Source of the DNA: Artemia franciscana
Taxonomy: Eukaryota > Arthropoda > Branchiopoda > Anostraca > Artemiidae
NCBI RefSeq assembly: GCF_032884065.1
Contig: NC_088866.1
Span: forward strand, 30,994,566-31,058,565
Direction of reading: 5' to 3'
Length of the DNA stretch: 64,000 nt
The notes below the pieces were generated by a model. It saw only the letters and a list, made by a program, of their open reading frames with translations. It did no database searches and was not told the origin of the DNA. Every line of letters starts with the position of its first letter. The first letter of the stretch is position 1. The position numbers were made by a program, and so were the translations under genes. Of this stretch, positions 61,873-64,000 are shown piece by piece.

Positions 61873-64000
61873 TCTATATATATAAAAATAAGTTGTCTGT
61901 GTGTGGATCTGTGGATGGATCAGGTGACGTCATGTTTGTTCGCATATGACGTCTGAATTATTTCACACTAATACAAAAGAAGAAAAAAACTAAAAAAGGT
62001 AAAAACTACAAAAAAAATAAAAACTAATAAAAAAACTAAAAAAGCTAAAAAACTAAAAAAACTAAAAAAAACTAAAAAAAGGTAAAAAACTAAAAAAAAC
62101 TAAAAACTAAAAAAGAAAAAAACTAAAAAAAAGGAAAAAACTGAAAAATAAAAGAGAAAAAGAAAACTAAAAAATATGAATAAATATATATAAAAATAAG
62201 TTGTTTGTGGGTTATGTCTGTCTGTCTGTCTGTCGAGTGACGTCGTGTTTGTCCGCATATGACGTCTGAATTATTTCACACTAATACAAAAGAAGAAAAA
62301 AAACTAAAAAAGGTAAAAACTACAAAAAAAACTAAAAAGAAAAAAAACTAAAAAAGCTAAAAAACTAAAAAAAACTAAAAAAAGGTAAAAAACTAAAAAC
62401 TAAAAAAAAACTGAAAAAACTAAAAAAGGCAAAAACAAAAAAAAACTAAAAACTAATAAAAAAACTAAAAAAGCTGAAAAACTAAAAAAACTAAAAAAAC
62501 TAAAAAAAGGTAAAAAAACAAAAAAAAACTAAAAACTAAAAAAGAAAAAACTAAAAAAAAGGAAAAAACTGAAAAATAAGAGAAAAAGAAAACTAAAAAA
62601 ATATTAATAAATATAAAAAATATAAATATAAATATAATATAAATTAGCAATCAACAAAGCACCGAGACACAAATGACGACCGAGACACAGGGAGTATAAA
62701 TGACGACCAGGACATAAGTAAAAAAAAAACTAAAAAAAATAAAAAAAATGGTAAAAACTACAAAAAAACTAAAAACTAATAAAAAAACTAAAAAATCTAA
62801 AAATCTAAATAAACTAAAAAAGAAAAAAAAGAAAAAAACAAAGGAGAAAAACAAAACTAAAAAACGAATGTATATACAGACCGGGACACCGGGATACAAA
62901 TGACGACCGGGACACAGGGAATATAAATGACGACCGGGACACAGGGACACAACTACAATGGGGACGCCGGGGGGCACAGGGGGATATAAATGACGACCGG
63001 GACACCGGGACACAAGGAATGATAAGTTGTCTGTGTGTGGATCAGGTGACGTCATGTTTGTTCGCATATGACGTCTGAATTATTTCACACTAATACAAAA
63101 GAAGAAAAAAACTAAAAAAGGTAAAAACTACAAAAAAAAATAAAAAGAAAAAAAAACTAAAAAAGCTAAAAAACTAAACAAAACTAAAAAAAGGTAAAAA
63201 TCTAATAACTAAAAAAAAAACTGAAAAAAATAAAAAAAGGCAAAAACTACAAAAAAAATAAAAACTAATAAAAAAACTAAAAAAGCTAAAAAACTAAAAA
63301 AACTAAAAAAAACTAAAAAAAGGTAAAAAACTAAAAAAAACTAAAAACTAAAAAAGAAAAAAACTAAAAAAAAGGAAAAAACTGAAAAATAAAAGAGAAA
63401 AAGAAAACTAAAAAAATATGAATAAATATATATAAAAATAAGTTGTTTGTGGGTTATGTCTGTCTGTCTGTCTGTCGAGTGACGTCGTGTTTGTCCGCAT
63501 ATGACGTCTGAATTATTTCACACTAATACAAAAGAAGAAAAAAAACTAAAAAAGGTAAAAACTACAAAAAAAACTAAAAAGAAAAAAAACTAAAAAAGCT
63601 AAAAAACCAAAAAAAAATAAAAAAAGGTAAAAAACTAAAAACTAAAAAAAAACTGAAAAAACTAAAAAAGGCAAAAACTAAAAAAAAACTAAAAACTAAT
63701 AAAAAAACTAAAAAAGCTAAAAAACTAAAAAAACTAAAAAAAGGTAAAAAACAAAAAAAACTAAAAACTAAAAAAGAAAAAACTAAAAAAAAGGAAAAAA
63801 CTGAAAAATAAGAGAAAAAGAAAACTAAAAAAATATTAATAAATATAAAAAATATAAATATAAATATAATATAAATTAGCAATCAACAAAGCACCGAGAC
63901 ACAAATGACGACCGGGACACAGGGAGTATAAATGACGACCAGGACATAAGTAAAAAAAAAAAACTAAAAAAACTAAAAAAATGGTAAAAACTACAAAAAA
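61873..64000 (+). mobile_element. Helitron-like left end with higher-order tandem array, cut by window end
   Basis: TCTATATATATAAAAATAAG followed by TTGTCTGTGTGTGGATC, preceded by A, matches the usual 5' start (A|TC) of animal Helitrons. The phrase GGTGACGTCATG or its GTCGTG variant, then CGCATATGACGTCTGAATTA, recurs at about 61921, 62228, 63046 and 63477. Between copies lie (CTAAAAA)n-type low-complexity blocks and a minisatellite on GACGACCGGGACACAGGG (62675-63015 and from 63900). The larger unit repeats with a period near 1230 bases (62642 and 63874). No Rep/helicase and no 3' end are in the window. Open frames here are low-complexity translations. Confidence 0.55.

Noticed and set aside
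62465-63882. Phe-rich and CPGRHLY-type open frames on the minus strand
   Set aside because: Low-complexity (CTAAAAA)n blocks and a minisatellite read as protein; no start context or family motif.
61873-64000. CRISPR-like spaced repeats
   Set aside because: Spacing and unit size are irregular, spacers are low complexity and the genome is clearly eukaryotic.

Overview
The window looks like a stretch of an arthropod nuclear genome, most likely a crustacean. A brine shrimp (Artemia-like) source would fit the repeat style, but that is only an impression from memory. The DNA is AT-rich, with long (TA)n tracts, many nested transposable elements and a single host gene split into small exons with GT/AG borders. 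No tRNA, rRNA, CRISPR array or bacterial-type operon is visible.

Host gene. Six exons on the + strand between 15331 and 36978 encode a MAP kinase kinase of the MKK3/MKK6 type (Drosophila licorne), the kinase that activates p38. The exon phases fit throughout and give 331 codons, close to the 334 residues of human MKK6. Only a very short first exon (about five or six codons by comparison with human MKK6) is missing. Less than 1 kb of coding sequence is spread over more than 21 kb because every intron except intron 3 carries recognisable repeats. The kinase has DYG where most MAP2Ks have DFG. Intron 6 and the end of intron 5 carry decayed look-alikes of exon 6.

Layout. 1-940: two tandem LINE RNase H remnants (-). 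1260-2395: rearranged inverted repeat family. 2396-7951: an RTE-like LINE (LINE-A) split by a second LINE (LINE-B, 3388-5957) with a 15-bp target duplication. 7952-15064: decayed repeats, a short gypsy-type LTR-element fossil, a MITE candidate and a 2-kb satellite-like element. 15331-36978: the kinase gene; its introns hold a tandem Penelope-like retroelement between (TA)n tracts, an 8-bp-TSD hAT-type MITE, a foldback repeat ('family P') split by a pogo/Tigger transposon, a second copy of the satellite-like element, and a Jockey/CR1-like LINE remnant. 37440-44270: gene-free, with a (TC)n tract and a degenerate tandem array. 44270-48990: broken LINE-A copies. 49006-51048: a second Penelope-like copy ending at (TA)n. 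51690-57470: two more family P copies, one split by a 2.26-kb Helitron/Helentron-like foldback insertion. 57520-61797: a LINE-A 3' end split by a hAT-like insertion that contains another family P copy. 61873-64000: a Helitron-like left end running into a higher-order tandem array cut by the window edge.

The clearest undescribed material is the family P foldback repeat (five copies, used repeatedly as an insertion target), the Helitron/Helentron-like insertion with a perfect 40-bp inverted repeat, and the tandem Penelope-like element with hammerhead-type sequence boxes. All family names rest on reading motifs by eye; no database search was run.
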